The notes under the pieces are model-generated. The model was given only the letters and a program-made list of their open reading frames with translations. It had not been told where the DNA came from and did no database searches. Shown here in pieces: positions 7,762 to 16,200 of a stretch of 64,000 nt of DNA; the stretch's first letter is position 1, and each line of letters opens with the position of its first letter. Origin of the DNA: Streptomyces bambusae (lineage in GTDB: Bacteria; Actinomycetota; Actinomycetes; Streptomycetales; Streptomycetaceae); contig NZ_JAJAUZ010000021.1 in the NCBI RefSeq assembly GCF_020532645.1, positions 54,393 through 118,392 on the forward strand, in the 5' to 3' direction. Both the position numbers and the translations under genes were made by a program.

Positions 7762-9657
7762 TCAGCGTTTGATGCGCCCTCGGATGGCGAGGACGGCGAG
7801 GGCGAGGAGCGCGGGTTCGAGGAGGCGGGAAGTCATCTCGATGTAGGTGCCGGTGGTAGTGAGGTCCTGGCCGCTGGAGCGGAAGACCACGGAGTTGAGC
7901 GTGACGCCCAGGGCCTTGTCGAAGCGTTTGCCGGTGAACCTGTCCCCGGTGGGGTTCTTCACCTCCTGCTTGTCGATGGTGAAGGTGACGGTGCCGCCGC
8001 CCGCCGGGACGGTGCCGGTGGCTTCCTGTTTCGGGGACGACATCGGCAGACCGAAGGCCATCAGCAGCACGATGGTGGCGACCATGGCGGCGGCGAGCCA
8101 GCCCAGGGCGCGGCCGGCGCGCAGGCCGTAGCCGGAGAGCAGCCAGTAGGCCCACAGCAGGCGGCGTTCGGCCTTCGGAGTGCCGGTGCGGTCGTGGCGG
8201 CGCATTTCGCACTCGCCGTAGTAGAAGTCGGCGGCGCCGGGTTCGTTCTTGCCGTCCTCGAACGCCTTGCGGAGCTGCCGGTACAGGGCGGCGACGTCGT
8301 CGGGGTCCGGGGTCCGGGCGGAGTCGGGGTGGTGCAGGCCGGTACGCCACTGGCCGGGCTCGGGTGCGGTGTCCGCGGGTATGGGGGGCTGTCCGGCGGT
8401 CTGAGCCCGCCAATGCTGCTCCTCGGCCAGCGTGCGTCGGCGGGTCCAGCGGACAGGGAATGTGCCTTTGCGGTGCCAGCCGGTGGGGGTGAAAGCGAGG
8501 GTGGTGCGGCCCTCCAGCCGGAGCTGGTCGAGGTGGAAGGCCCCGGAGAACAGGCAGTCGGACAGGTCGGTGTCGGTCAGGACCAGATGCGCGGCGTCCA
8601 CGCCCTGCACCGACACCACCCGCACTACCCCGACCCCTGACAGCGTGCTCTCGTCCAGGGTCGCGCCGCCTCTCGTGGTGAAGGGGCTGGGGTGGGCGGT
8701 GACGGCGATAGGCGCCTCCAGCACCGCATGCCCGAGATCCACTGAAGCATGGCGAACGCGGACGGTGGCGGTCGACTGCCACCGAGTCCGCGCACACCGC
8801 ACCTGCCTCGCTGCGACCTCCAGCGTGACCGGCGCCCCGAACACCGCCCCCGACAAATCCACCGTCCCCACGCATACCGCCGGCCCCCACCACGAAGCCA
8901 GCAAGAACTGCGCCCCGTGGAACCGGGCGTCGCGGGAAAATTGCACCCCGTCGAACCGGGCGTCGCCGGAAAACTGCACCCCGCCGAACCCGGCATCGCC
9001 CGAAAAATGCACTCCGCCGAACCCGGCATCGCCGGAAAACAGCGCCCTGTCGAACCGGGCCGCGCCGGAAAATTGCACCCCCTCCAACCTGGCCGCGCCG
9101 GAGAACTTCGCCTCGTCGAACCGAGCCTGGTCGGAAAATTGCGCCTCGCTGAACCAAGCGTCGTCGGAGAACTGCGCCCCGTCGAACCAGGCGTCGCCGG
9201 AAAACTGCACCCCGCCGAAATCGGCATCGCCGGAAAACTGCGCGCCGTTGAACCTGGCACCGCCGGAAAACTGCGCCGAACCAAACCGGGCATCGCCAGA
9301 GAACTGCACCTCGCCGAACCAGGCGTCGCCGGAGAAATGCGCCCCGTCGAACCCGGCACCGCCGGGGAACTGGGCCCCGATGAACCGGGCAGTCCCAAGG
9401 TGGGGGTGTGTGGTGGTGGGGTCGCGGACGGCATTCAGGAGGCGGTTGAGGAGGTCTTCGGTGAAGGGGGTGCCACGGTGGTCGATGTCGGCGCCGGGGA
9501 CCAGGCCAGCCAGGTAGGTGTCGCGGTCGGTGCCGGTCAGGTGAGCGAGGCAGGTGGTATGGCCCGGGACATGGATGCCGCGGCAGCCGACGGGATCGAG
9601 GGGGTGGGCGCCGTGGGCGCAGTACGGCCAGGACGGTGCGGGCGGGCGCGTGCTCAT
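7762..9657 (-). CDS. Pentapeptide-repeat membrane protein
   Basis: 631 residues. The N-terminus holds a Cys/His cluster (YCAHGAHPLDPVGC..HTTCLAHL, residues 12-40) that may bind zinc. Residues 90-254 are fifteen consecutive 11-residue units of the type ARFxGAQFSGD, which would form a quadrilateral beta-helix. A second, more degenerate repeat part follows, then two hydrophobic segments near 485-515 and at the extreme C-terminus. Such proteins often bind DNA-mimicking or protein surfaces, but the role here is unknown. Start ATG 9655-9657 (MSTRPPAPSW). Not visibly in an operon with the genes downstream. Confidence 0.8.
   Translation of the reverse strand: MSTRPPAPSWPYCAHGAHPLDPVGCRGIHVPGHTTCLAHLTGTDRDTYLAGLVPGADIDHRGTPFTEDLLNRLLNAVRDPTTTHPHLGTARFIGAQFPGGAGFDGAHFSGDAWFGEVQFSGDARFGSAQFSGGARFNGAQFSGDADFGGVQFSGDAWFDGAQFSDDAWFSEAQFSDQARFDEAKFSGAARLEGVQFSGAARFDRALFSGDAGFGGVHFSGDAGFGGVQFSGDARFDGVQFSRDARFHGAQFLLASWWGPAVCVGTVDLSGAVFGAPVTLEVAARQVRCARTRWQSTATVRVRHASVDLGHAVLEAPIAVTAHPSPFTTRGGATLDESTLSGVGVVRVVSVQGVDAAHLVLTDTDLSDCLFSGAFHLDQLRLEGRTTLAFTPTGWHRKGTFPVRWTRRRTLAEEQHWRAQTAGQPPIPADTAPEPGQWRTGLHHPDSARTPDPDDVAALYRQLRKAFEDGKNEPGAADFYYGECEMRRHDRTGTPKAERRLLWAYWLLSGYGLRAGRALGWLAAAMVATIVLLMAFGLPMSSPKQEATGTVPAGGGTVTFTIDKQEVKNPTGDRFTGKRFDKALGVTLNSVVFRSSGQDLTTTGTYIEMTSRLLEPALLALAVLAIRGRIKR
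8896..9390 (-). repeat. 15 tandem 33-bp units encoding the pentapeptide repeats
   Basis: In-frame tandem array inside the gene above. Each unit encodes A-x-F-x-x-(A/V)-(Q/H)-F-S-(G/D)-x. Units differ by scattered substitutions, so it is coding repeat expansion rather than a recent satellite. Confidence 0.8.
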
Positions 9658-9945
9658 GGGCTGACGGCTCCAGGAAGGAAGAGTGCCGGGTTGCTGCCCG
9701 GGTGGGTAGCAGCGGGGCGGGACAGAGGCGCGAGGTCAGTCGCGCCCGAACGGGTTGCGTTGCGGATGCACCCGGGTCGGCAATAGATGCGCCGCCTCAG
9801 CAGCCTTCCGCACCAACATCCCCTCGGCCCGCGCCGCAATCGGCGCCCAGGTTGGACGACTGATAGACACCACCTGCTTGTCGGATACCCAGCGCCCCTC
9901 ATAAGCGCCGCCTGGCCGTGCGGCGCTCGCGGGCGTGCGGGCTGT

Positions 9946-10491
9946 TCAGGGAAGGTCGGGCAGGGCGTCGATCGCGGCCTTCCAGGGGTAGGCGTCGAGG
10001 TCGCCTTGCCTGGGTGGGTGGGGTACGAATCCGTCCTCGCCGAGGAGTACGGTCACGCCGGCGGCGCGGAGGTCTTCGACGTGGCGGGAGACCGCGGGGT
10101 GGGCGCCTTGGGCGCGGTTCCAGTGGGGCAGGGCCACGATCGGCAGTCCGAGTCCTATCCCTTCGGTCATCAGGCCGAGGGCGAGTGTGTCGGAGATGGC
10201 GCCGGCCCATTTGCTCAGGGTGTTGCTGGTGAGCGGGGCGATGAGGAGGGCGTCCGCGGCCGGCAGGACGTCGTCCTGTGACGGCAGTTTGTACTGGTGG
10301 CGGACGGGGTGGCCGGTCAGCGTCTCCAGCTTCTCGATCTCGCCGTCGGCGTCCTCGGACGCCCACCGGTAGGCGGAGGGGGTGAGGATGGCGCAGACGT
10401 CCCATCCGGCCTTCTGGGCGGCGCGGATGGGGATGTGGAGACGGCGGGCGGGCGGGGCGGCGCAGGCGATGAGGTACAGGGTGCTGGTCAC
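9946..10491 (-). CDS. HFCD-type flavoprotein
   Basis: 181 residues with the layout of homo-oligomeric flavin-containing Cys decarboxylases (Dfp/CoaC, EpiD, UbiX relatives). A beta strand with LYLIACAAPPARRL opens the Rossmann-like fold, and ADALLIAPLTSNTLSKWAGAISDTLA near residue 80-105 matches the family's PxSxNTxxKxAxGxxD signature for FMN binding. It could decarboxylate or reduce a small molecule; the substrate is unknown. GTG start at 10489-10491 overlaps the stop of the XRE regulator gene (GTGA). This regulator-flavoprotein pair recurs in Streptomyces. Confidence 0.8.
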   Translation of the reverse strand: MTSTLYLIACAAPPARRLHIPIRAAQKAGWDVCAILTPSAYRWASEDADGEIEKLETLTGHPVRHQYKLPSQDDVLPAADALLIAPLTSNTLSKWAGAISDTLALGLMTEGIGLGLPIVALPHWNRAQGAHPAVSRHVEDLRAAGVTVLLGEDGFVPHPPRQGDLDAYPWKAAIDALPDLP

Positions 10492-11726
10492 TCGGGCAGT
10501 CCACAGCGAACGGCCAGCGCACGCAACCGTCCCTCGGCTGCGGGGCCGACGCCGAGCAGCTGGAGGTTCTCGATGGTGGTCCGGGTCCGGGGCCGGCACT
10601 GCACTTCCTCCGGCGCGAGCCGCTCGGCCGCGAGGAGTGTGTCGACGGCCTCTGCCCGGCGGCCGGCCTGGAGTTCGCCGAGGGCGCGGTCGGCGAGCAT
10701 GTGTGCGCGCCGTTCGCGGGGCAGGCTGTCGAGGGCGTCGGCGGGGATGCCGGCGGCGGCTGCGATGGCGTCGGCGCCTTCGCTGAGCTGGACGTGGGCG
10801 GCCACCCGGTAGCAGGAGACGTTGGTCGGACCGAAAGCGGTCCAGAGCCGGTTGGAGTCGGCGCCGAGGCGGTGTGCGTGCTCGTCGGCCTGGTCGAGGA
10901 GTTCGGGGACTTGGCGGGCGTGGGCGGCCGGGGTGCGGTCGTCGGCTTCGGAGGCGGCCGCGGCTGCCATCGCGGCCTTGAGGTAGAGCATGCCGAGGAC
11001 GGACAGGCCGTCCGGCCCGCCCGCCAGCAGGTCGTTCTGGAGGCGTTCGGCTGCGGCCAGGACGAAGCGGGCGGCGTCGGCGGGCTGCCCGTGGTGGGTC
11101 ATCGCGTCGCCGAGGTGCCGGGCCGCGGACGCCATGATCACGGGATCCTCGCTGCGTTCCGCGGCGGTGACGGCGCGGTGCCCGGCGATGAGGGCCAGCT
11201 CCGGGTCGCCCCACTTGATCGCGGCCGCCTCGGCAAGCTCCAGGCTCAGGGAGAGGAGCGCGTACGCCGTGAGCCGGTCGTCGCCGCGGTAGTGCCGGGT
11301 GGCCCGGGTGGTGTCGACCAGCAGGGCCGGGATCGCGGCGCCGAGCTGCGCGAAGTGGCCGGCCTGGAAGCCGTTGCGGGCGTGGCTGAGGGAGCGGCGC
11401 AGTTGCTCAACGGGCAGGGGGGCGGTGTCGTCGCAGGCGCCGGTCAGGATGTCGTGGCGGTGCAGGACGCGGCGTACGGCATCGATCTCGGTGTCGCCGA
11501 CGCATTCGGTGTCGATGACGTCGGCGAGCAGCCGCTCCAGGCTGATGCCAAGCCGGAGCGCGATGAGCCGCATCACCGACAGCTGCGGGTCCGCCTGCCG
11601 GCGCCCTCCCTCCAGCTCCTCGACCCAGCGGACGGATCTGCCCATGAGGGCGGCGAACTCCGGGCGGGTCAGGTTGCGGCGGGTGCGCCAGTAGTGGACA
11701 CGGGCACCGAATGAGGAGGACGTCAC
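10488..11726 (-). CDS. XRE-family transcriptional regulator with helical C-terminal domain
   Basis: 412 residues. An XRE helix-turn-helix lies at about 5-65 (NLTRPEFAALMGRSVRWVEELEGGRRQADPQLSVMRLI), followed by a long alpha-helical, TPR-like sensor region rich in AAAERxxDPxxxAxAAxxLGDA. The likely start is GTG 11724-11726, preceded by GGAGAAG; a start 11 codons earlier lacks such a site. It is coupled to the flavoprotein gene and divergent from the gene at 11805. The spacer holds an inverted repeat that may be its operator. Confidence 0.85.
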   Translation of the reverse strand: MTSSSFGARVHYWRTRRNLTRPEFAALMGRSVRWVEELEGGRRQADPQLSVMRLIALRLGISLERLLADVIDTECVGDTEIDAVRRVLHRHDILTGACDDTAPLPVEQLRRSLSHARNGFQAGHFAQLGAAIPALLVDTTRATRHYRGDDRLTAYALLSLSLELAEAAAIKWGDPELALIAGHRAVTAAERSEDPVIMASAARHLGDAMTHHGQPADAARFVLAAAERLQNDLLAGGPDGLSVLGMLYLKAAMAAAAASEADDRTPAAHARQVPELLDQADEHAHRLGADSNRLWTAFGPTNVSCYRVAAHVQLSEGADAIAAAAGIPADALDSLPRERRAHMLADRALGELQAGRRAEAVDTLLAAERLAPEEVQCRPRTRTTIENLQLLGVGPAAEGRLRALAVRCGLPE

Positions 11727-11753
11727 GGGGCTTCTCCGGGTACGGAGCACAAC

Positions 11754-11770
11754 CCACACACATCGTGTGG
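11754..11770. promoter_or_regulatory. Inverted repeat CCACAC-N5-GTGTGG, candidate XRE operator
   Basis: Lies in the 78-bp divergent spacer between the XRE gene and the gene at 11805, just upstream of a TATAGC -10-like hexamer (about 11782-11787). The core CACACACATCGTGT recurs with one mismatch at 27914-27927, also upstream of a small gene. Position fits an operator; binding is inferred. Confidence 0.45.
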
Positions 11771-11804
11771 TCTCACTCCGGTATAGCGCCCCTACCGTGC
11801 CGCC

Positions 11805-12323
11805 ATGGCCAACTCCCAGAACTCGTTCAGCCCTTCGTGGGCTTCACTGCTCCCCCTCGACAATGAGACGTACGCCCGGCTGATCACGGCCCGCAGGCAG
11901 GAGGCCCGGCTCGTGCCGTGCGGGGCCGGCCGGGATGCCGTCGTGATCGCCCCGCTGCGCCGCGGCCTCGCCGCGCTCGACGCGATGCAGCTGCCGGTGG
12001 AGGCCGGTTACTCGGTGCTCGGCAACTGGTTCCGGCAGGAGCTCACCGTGGTGGTGGAGGAGGGCTGGACCCACCTGTGGGAGGGGGTGCCGGGTGTTCA
12101 GGTGCTTTCGGTCGGTCACTGGCTGCTCGTGCCGGTCGACCCGGACGGCGGCACCCTGGCGGCCTCGTGGCTGAGCCGCCCCGAGACGATCACCCCGCGG
12201 CTGTGGCGGGAGGCGCCTGAAGGCCCGTCCCTGGCGGGGGTGTCGGCCCGGGTGGACCCGCGGGAGCTGCGGGAGGCGCTGTCGGCGGTGGACCAGGGGT
12301 GCCGGGTGGCGGTGGCGCCGTGA
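11805..12323 (+). CDS. Hypothetical protein, divergent from XRE regulator
   Basis: 172 residues, soluble, no family recognised. Notable segments are SWASLLPLDNETYARLITARRQEARLVPCG and a repeat of beta-like stretches (HLWEGVPGVQVLSVGHWLLVPVD). It starts with ATG right after a promoter-like TATAGC and runs into the next gene with a stop-start overlap (TGATG), so the two are probably one operon under the divergent XRE regulator. Confidence 0.6.
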   Translation: MANSQNSFSPSWASLLPLDNETYARLITARRQEARLVPCGAGRDAVVIAPLRRGLAALDAMQLPVEAGYSVLGNWFRQELTVVVEEGWTHLWEGVPGVQVLSVGHWLLVPVDPDGGTLAASWLSRPETITPRLWREAPEGPSLAGVSARVDPRELREALSAVDQGCRVAVAP

Positions 12324-12766
12324 TGTCCTCCGTGCTGCACGATCCCGAGGGCCTGCTCGGCGCGGTAATGCCGCTGGACCGGGAGCCGTACGTGTCCCTC
12401 GTGCACGCGGTACTCGCGCTACCGGAGACGGCCGACCTGCCCCAGGGCGACTGCGACCAGATCACGCTCCAGCTGACCGGGCACGGCCGCGCCGTCGCCG
12501 ACGACGTCCGGCAACGCTGCGCCCGGCTCCCGCAGGATGCGCAGGCCCGGATGCTGGCCGCGGTCGTGCTCGACGAGGCGGAGCGTCGGCTCTCGGCGCC
12601 ACGACTGGGCACGGTGCGGTGCGTCCAGCAGCGCGCCCGGATGGTCCGCGCCCTGTACGAGCGGCTGGACCGGCTCGACAGCATGAGGCTCACATCCCCG
12701 CCGACCAGGCTTCACAAGGGCGAGGCCACTCGGCCGGTGGGCCAATCCCGCCCTCCGGTGCCTTGA
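12323..12766 (+). CDS. Hypothetical protein, second gene of the XRE-divergent operon
   Basis: 147 residues. The N-terminus (SSVLHDPEGLLGAVMPLDREPYVSLVHAVLALPETADLPQGD) resembles that of the preceding product, where PLDxExY also occurs, so both may bind the same partner. The rest is helical and arginine-rich (RALYERLDRLDSMR). The start could be GTG 12320 or ATG 12323; both overlap the previous stop. No function assigned. Confidence 0.55.
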   Translation: MSSVLHDPEGLLGAVMPLDREPYVSLVHAVLALPETADLPQGDCDQITLQLTGHGRAVADDVRQRCARLPQDAQARMLAAVVLDEAERRLSAPRLGTVRCVQQRARMVRALYERLDRLDSMRLTSPPTRLHKGEATRPVGQSRPPVP

Positions 12767-12831
12767 CCACAGCCGCTCGCAGGAGGAGCGTCGCGCAAGT
12801 ACCCGCAACAGGCTTGGCGTTGGAGGGAATC

Positions 12832-13113
12832 GTGGACCTACAGTTCTTCGGTATGGACCCGGACACACCCAACGGCGGATCTCCCACCGTGTGGGTGGAG
12901 GGCGACACGGCCGAGATCGTCGTACAGGGCTGGCTCCCGGACGCGGAGATGCACTCGAAGATCAGCGGGACCGAGTGGGTGGAGGGCCACCCCACCGGCG
13001 TGCCGGACCACGAGGGCGTGGTGCGGATCCCGGCCCGGATGATCCCGATCCTGAGGAAGGCGTGCGATGCAGCAGAACGTGCCGGACTTCACCGCCCTGC
13101 TGAGGAGCGCTGA
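12832..13113 (+). CDS. Small conserved protein of the DUF6879/XRE gene set
   Basis: 93 residues starting at GTG 12832 after TGGAGGGAATC. Acidic beta-rich N-terminus (FFGMDPDTPNGGSPTVWVEGDTAEIVVQGW), then VRIPARMIPILRKACDAAER. In Streptomyces such a small protein commonly precedes a DUF6879 gene and an XRE/DUF5753 regulator, and that order is seen here. It overlaps the next gene by 47 nt. Biochemical role unknown. Confidence 0.65.
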   Translation: MDLQFFGMDPDTPNGGSPTVWVEGDTAEIVVQGWLPDAEMHSKISGTEWVEGHPTGVPDHEGVVRIPARMIPILRKACDAAERAGLHRPAEER

Positions 13114-13576
13114 GCGCTCGGCCGTCCATCTGGAGATGCGCGACTCCTACATGGACGACCCGCTGTTCGCAGCCTGGCGCGAAGGCCGGGAGGTCGGCCT
13201 GCCGCAGGAGTACCTGCAGTGGCGGGAGCTGGTGAAGGAGACCGTCGGCCGCGGCGTGCTGCTGCGCCGGGCCCGGATCGTGTCCGAGCCGGTGACCGAC
13301 TACATCCGGTGGGAGCACTCCCTGACCACCCCGCACAACATCGCCGCCGGCGAGTCCGTCCGCTGGCTTCCGCGCCGGATCGCCTCCGACCTCTGCCTCC
13401 CGGGCAACGACCTGTGGCTGATCGACGGGGAGCGGGTCCTCTTCCACTGGTTCACCGGGGACGGGCACTGGGCCGGCCACGAGTTCAACGAGGACCCCGC
13501 CACCGTGAAGATGGTCGCCGCCGCCTTCGAGGCCGTGTGGGACCGTGCCATCCCGCACGAGCAGTACACCGTCTGA
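13067..13576 (+). CDS. DUF6879 family protein
   Basis: 169 residues with the family's signature RGVLLRRARIVSEPVTDYIRW, NIAAGESVRWLPRR and PGNDLWLIDGERVLFHWFTGDG, ending in FEAVWDRAIPHEQY. These proteins regularly accompany XRE/DUF5753 regulators in Streptomyces and probably act with them as a small regulator-partner pair, but no activity is established. The ATG at 13067 lies inside the end of the previous gene, so expression is probably coupled. The regulator follows after 27 bp. Confidence 0.85.
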   Translation: MQQNVPDFTALLRSAERSAVHLEMRDSYMDDPLFAAWREGREVGLPQEYLQWRELVKETVGRGVLLRRARIVSEPVTDYIRWEHSLTTPHNIAAGESVRWLPRRIASDLCLPGNDLWLIDGERVLFHWFTGDGHWAGHEFNEDPATVKMVAAAFEAVWDRAIPHEQYTV

Positions 13577-13603
13577 GCCCCGCCGCCCGCACCAGGACAC
13601 CGC

Positions 13604-14452
13604 ATGTCCTCGTCCCCGTCGTCCAGCGTCGTAGAAGCCCGGAAGGCCCTCGCCTGTCGGTTGACCGTCCTTCGGAAGGACGCCGGGATCACCGCGCACG
13701 AGCTGTCGGTCCGGTGCGGGTGGCACCCCGCCAAGACCAGCCGCATCCAGAGCGGGAAGCAGGCGCCTTCCGAGCCGGACATCCGCGCCTGGTGTGCCGC
13801 CTGCGGAGCGGACGGCCAGACGCCGGAACTGATCGCGGCCGCCCGGGCCGTCGAGTCGATGTACACCCAGTGGCGGCAGATGGAACGCAACGGGCTCCGC
13901 GCCGCCCAGGAGTCCGTGCTCGCCCTCTACGAGCGCACCCACCTCTTCCGCGTCTACGCGAGCCGCGTCCTGCCCGGCATGGTGCAGACCCGCGAGTACA
14001 CCGCCGCGGTCCTGCGCTCCATCCAGCGGGAGCGGGTCGTGATCGATGACGTGGACGAGGCGGTCGCCGCCCGGATGGAGCGCCAGCAGATGCTGTTCTC
14101 CGGGCGGCAGCGGTTCGGCCTCCTCATCGAGGAGTACGCGTTGCGGGCCGCTGTCTGCGACCGCGACACCATGGCCGGCCAGCTCGGTCACCTCATCGCC
14201 GTCAGCGCCCGCCCCTTCGTGAGCCTGGGCATCATCCCCACCGGCTGCGACCGCCCCCATCTCCCCGTCGAGGACTTCTACCTGTTCGACGAGGCGGAGG
14301 TGGCGGTCGAGCTGACATCGGGGTACCTGCGCGTCACCCAGCCCCACGAGATCGCCGACTACGTGCGCACCTTCACGAACCTGTCCGCCACGGCCGTACG
14401 CGGAGCCGCGGCCCGGTCCCTCATCACGGCCGCCATCGACGCCCTCGGGTGA
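13604..14452 (+). CDS. XRE-family regulator with DUF5753 domain
   Basis: 282 residues. N-terminal XRE helix-turn-helix at about 15-70 (RLTVLRKDAGITAHELSVRCGWHPAKTSRIQSGKQAPSEPDI), then the DUF5753 domain (about 95-275), marked by ERTHLFRVYASRVLPGMVQTREYTAAVL and EEYALRAAVCDRDTMAGQLGHL. Regulators of this class (BldD-partner/AbaA-like groups) control development or antibiotic genes in Streptomyces; the target here is unknown. Last gene of the 12832-14452 run; the gene at 14642 may be its target. Confidence 0.85.
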   Translation: MSSSPSSSVVEARKALACRLTVLRKDAGITAHELSVRCGWHPAKTSRIQSGKQAPSEPDIRAWCAACGADGQTPELIAAARAVESMYTQWRQMERNGLRAAQESVLALYERTHLFRVYASRVLPGMVQTREYTAAVLRSIQRERVVIDDVDEAVAARMERQQMLFSGRQRFGLLIEEYALRAAVCDRDTMAGQLGHLIAVSARPFVSLGIIPTGCDRPHLPVEDFYLFDEAEVAVELTSGYLRVTQPHEIADYVRTFTNLSATAVRGAAARSLITAAIDALG

Positions 14453-14641
14453 CTGCGCGCAAGATGGCGCAAGTTCGTTGAGGCCGGCTTCCGGTCTTTC
14501 CTACGGTGGTCCTGCACCCCGGAGCGGCCACCTGCTTCGGAAGTGATCCCCGCGCGACGGGCCGCCGGGCAGACCTCCGCCCGGCCCAGGCGGACAGCAC
14601 CACCTCATGCACCACTCGAAGATGATCGAGAGGAGCACGAC

Positions 14642-15109
14642 ATGACCGAGATGCTGACCAGGCCGGCCGAGCCGGCCTCCGGCCAGTACCGCAACCCCCG
14701 CGACTTCGTGAAGCCCGAGGTGTGGGACCGCGAGATCACTCTGCTGATGCGCGACCATCCCTTCGACGAGGTCATGGCGACCCGGCTGTTCCACGCCGCC
14801 GTCTCCTACCTCGTCACGGCCATGGAGAAGTGGGACGAGCCGGTCCCGCTGGAGATGTGCTGTGGCCGGATCGTGGACATCGCCGTGCACGTGTTCATCC
14901 TCGACACCAAGAACTACCGCGAGTTCTGCGCCGAACACTTCGACGGCCGGTTCCTGGAGCACATCCCCGAGATCGCGTTCAAGTACGACGGCTCCGTGGA
15001 GCGCACCGCGCAGATCATCCACGACAACGGGTTCGAGGTGGACTGGAAGCTGTGGGAGGCCGACTACGCCAAGTGCGGCCCCTGCCACCCCGGCGCCAAG
15101 TGCCACTGA
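14642..15109 (+). CDS. Hypothetical protein with cysteine-rich C-terminus
   Basis: 155 residues starting at ATG 14642 behind GAGAGGAG. Helical core (MEKWDEPVPLEMCCGRIVDIAVHVFILDTKNYREFCAEHFDG) and a tail ending CGPCHPGAKCH, i.e. CxxC plus C-H at the extreme end, suggesting metal or thiol chemistry. No family recognised. It lies 189 bp downstream of the XRE/DUF5753 gene on the same strand and is followed by a clear terminator, so it may form its own unit. Confidence 0.65.
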   Translation: MTEMLTRPAEPASGQYRNPRDFVKPEVWDREITLLMRDHPFDEVMATRLFHAAVSYLVTAMEKWDEPVPLEMCCGRIVDIAVHVFILDTKNYREFCAEHFDGRFLEHIPEIAFKYDGSVERTAQIIHDNGFEVDWKLWEADYAKCGPCHPGAKCH

Positions 15110-15130
15110 CCCGTAAGACCCGAACACCCC

Positions 15131-15163
15131 GCCGGAGGTGCAATCATGCGCCTCCGGCTTTTT
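15131..15163 (+). terminator. Rho-independent terminator after the gene at 14642
   Basis: Stem GCCGGAGG (15131-15138) with CCTCCGGC (15151-15158), extendable by GCA/TGC inside the loop, followed directly by TTTTTG. Confidence 0.85.
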
Positions 15164-15260
15164 GTGCCCATATGTGTGAGTTTCCGCCTTTCACCCTTGC
15201 CCCGGGACTCCCGCCGGTAGCGTCTCGCGCACCGGAACCGAGAACCTCCCGAGGAGCCTC

Positions 15261-15929
15261 ATGTCCAGCGCCCCCACCACCCCCGCCGAGTACTGGGACA
15301 AGTACCGCCCCCACCGCGGCCAGGAGCCCCAGCAGCGCCCGGCGGCCGACCGCTTCGACTGGACCGGCCTGCCCGACAACGGTCCCGGCGCCGAACTCCT
15401 CGGCTCCCCCAAGACCGCCCTCGACCTCGGCCCGGCCGAGGGCGAGAACGCCGCCTTCCTCGCCCGCTCCGGGGTGGAGGTCACCGCCGTGGACTTCTCC
15501 CCGATCCAGGTCGAACGCGCCCGCCTCTTCTGGGCCGACCTGCCGGGCCTCGACTTCGTCCACGCCGAGGCCTGCGCCTTCCTCGACCAGGACCTGCGGC
15601 TGTGGGACGCCGTCTACTCGACGTGGGGCGCCGTCTGGTTCACCGACCCCGACGAACTGTTCCCCCGCATCGCCCGCCGCCTGGCCCCCGGCGGCATCTT
15701 CGCCTTCTCCCACCGCGAGCCCGTCGCCTGCCAGTACGGCGCCCAGCAGATGGGCGGCGCCTGGCTCGAAGGCCGCGAGAACGAGCTCACCGTCCTGCGC
15801 TGGCAGCACACCCCCGAACAGTGGACCGACCTCCTCAAGCGCCACGGCTTCACCGACATCCACGCCCAGGTCATCCCGGCCCCTGAGGCAGCCCTCGGCA
15901 CCTTGCTGATCACCACCACGGTCGGCTGA
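15261..15929 (+). CDS. Class I SAM-dependent methyltransferase
   Basis: 222 residues. Rossmann-type methyltransferase: motif I is ALDLGPAEGENAAFLAR (about residues 53-69), then VEVTAVDFSPIQVERAR as the motif II acidic turn, LWDAVYSTWGAVWFTDP and a LAPGGIFAFSH loop typical of the family. Acceptor unknown; the small size and lack of extra domains suggest a small molecule. Start ATG follows GAGGAG. It may be coexpressed with the tiny ORF at 15987. Confidence 0.85.
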   Translation: MSSAPTTPAEYWDKYRPHRGQEPQQRPAADRFDWTGLPDNGPGAELLGSPKTALDLGPAEGENAAFLARSGVEVTAVDFSPIQVERARLFWADLPGLDFVHAEACAFLDQDLRLWDAVYSTWGAVWFTDPDELFPRIARRLAPGGIFAFSHREPVACQYGAQQMGGAWLEGRENELTVLRWQHTPEQWTDLLKRHGFTDIHAQVIPAPEAALGTLLITTTVG

Positions 15930-15986
15930 CGACGGGCCGAGGAGCTGCTGCTGAACGCGAAGGCTGCCGACGGTACTGAGGGGAAC

Positions 15987-16124
15987 GTGACGACCTCGAC
16001 TGGCACTGTGCGGCAGTTCGCGACCGAACTGGGTGCTCTGTGTGAGCAGAAGCCCAGTGAGGAGCTGATGGCGGTCGTAGCCGACGAGCTGTTCACACTG
16101 AACGAGGACTTCTACACCCTCTGA
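15987..16124 (+). CDS. Possible small protein (45 aa)
   Basis: GTG start behind GAGGGG, 58 bp after the methyltransferase stop. It encodes MTTSTGTVRQFATELGALCEQK...LFTLNEDFYTL. Composition is normal for the genome, and the leader-like, acidic C-terminus recalls a RiPP precursor or small adaptor, but there is no modification enzyme clearly dedicated to it other than the methyltransferase upstream. Weakly supported. Confidence 0.35.
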   Translation: MTTSTGTVRQFATELGALCEQKPSEELMAVVADELFTLNEDFYTL

Positions 16125-16200
16125 GTACCAGGGCAGGGCCCCCCGGTGAGCCGCGCCCAAGGGAATTCGCTGCCACCCGGCTCCAGACCCCATCAGCGTC

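Noticed and set aside
15987..16124. FxLD-type lanthipeptide precursor
   Set aside because: No FxLD leader motif, and no lanthionine synthetase genes are nearby.
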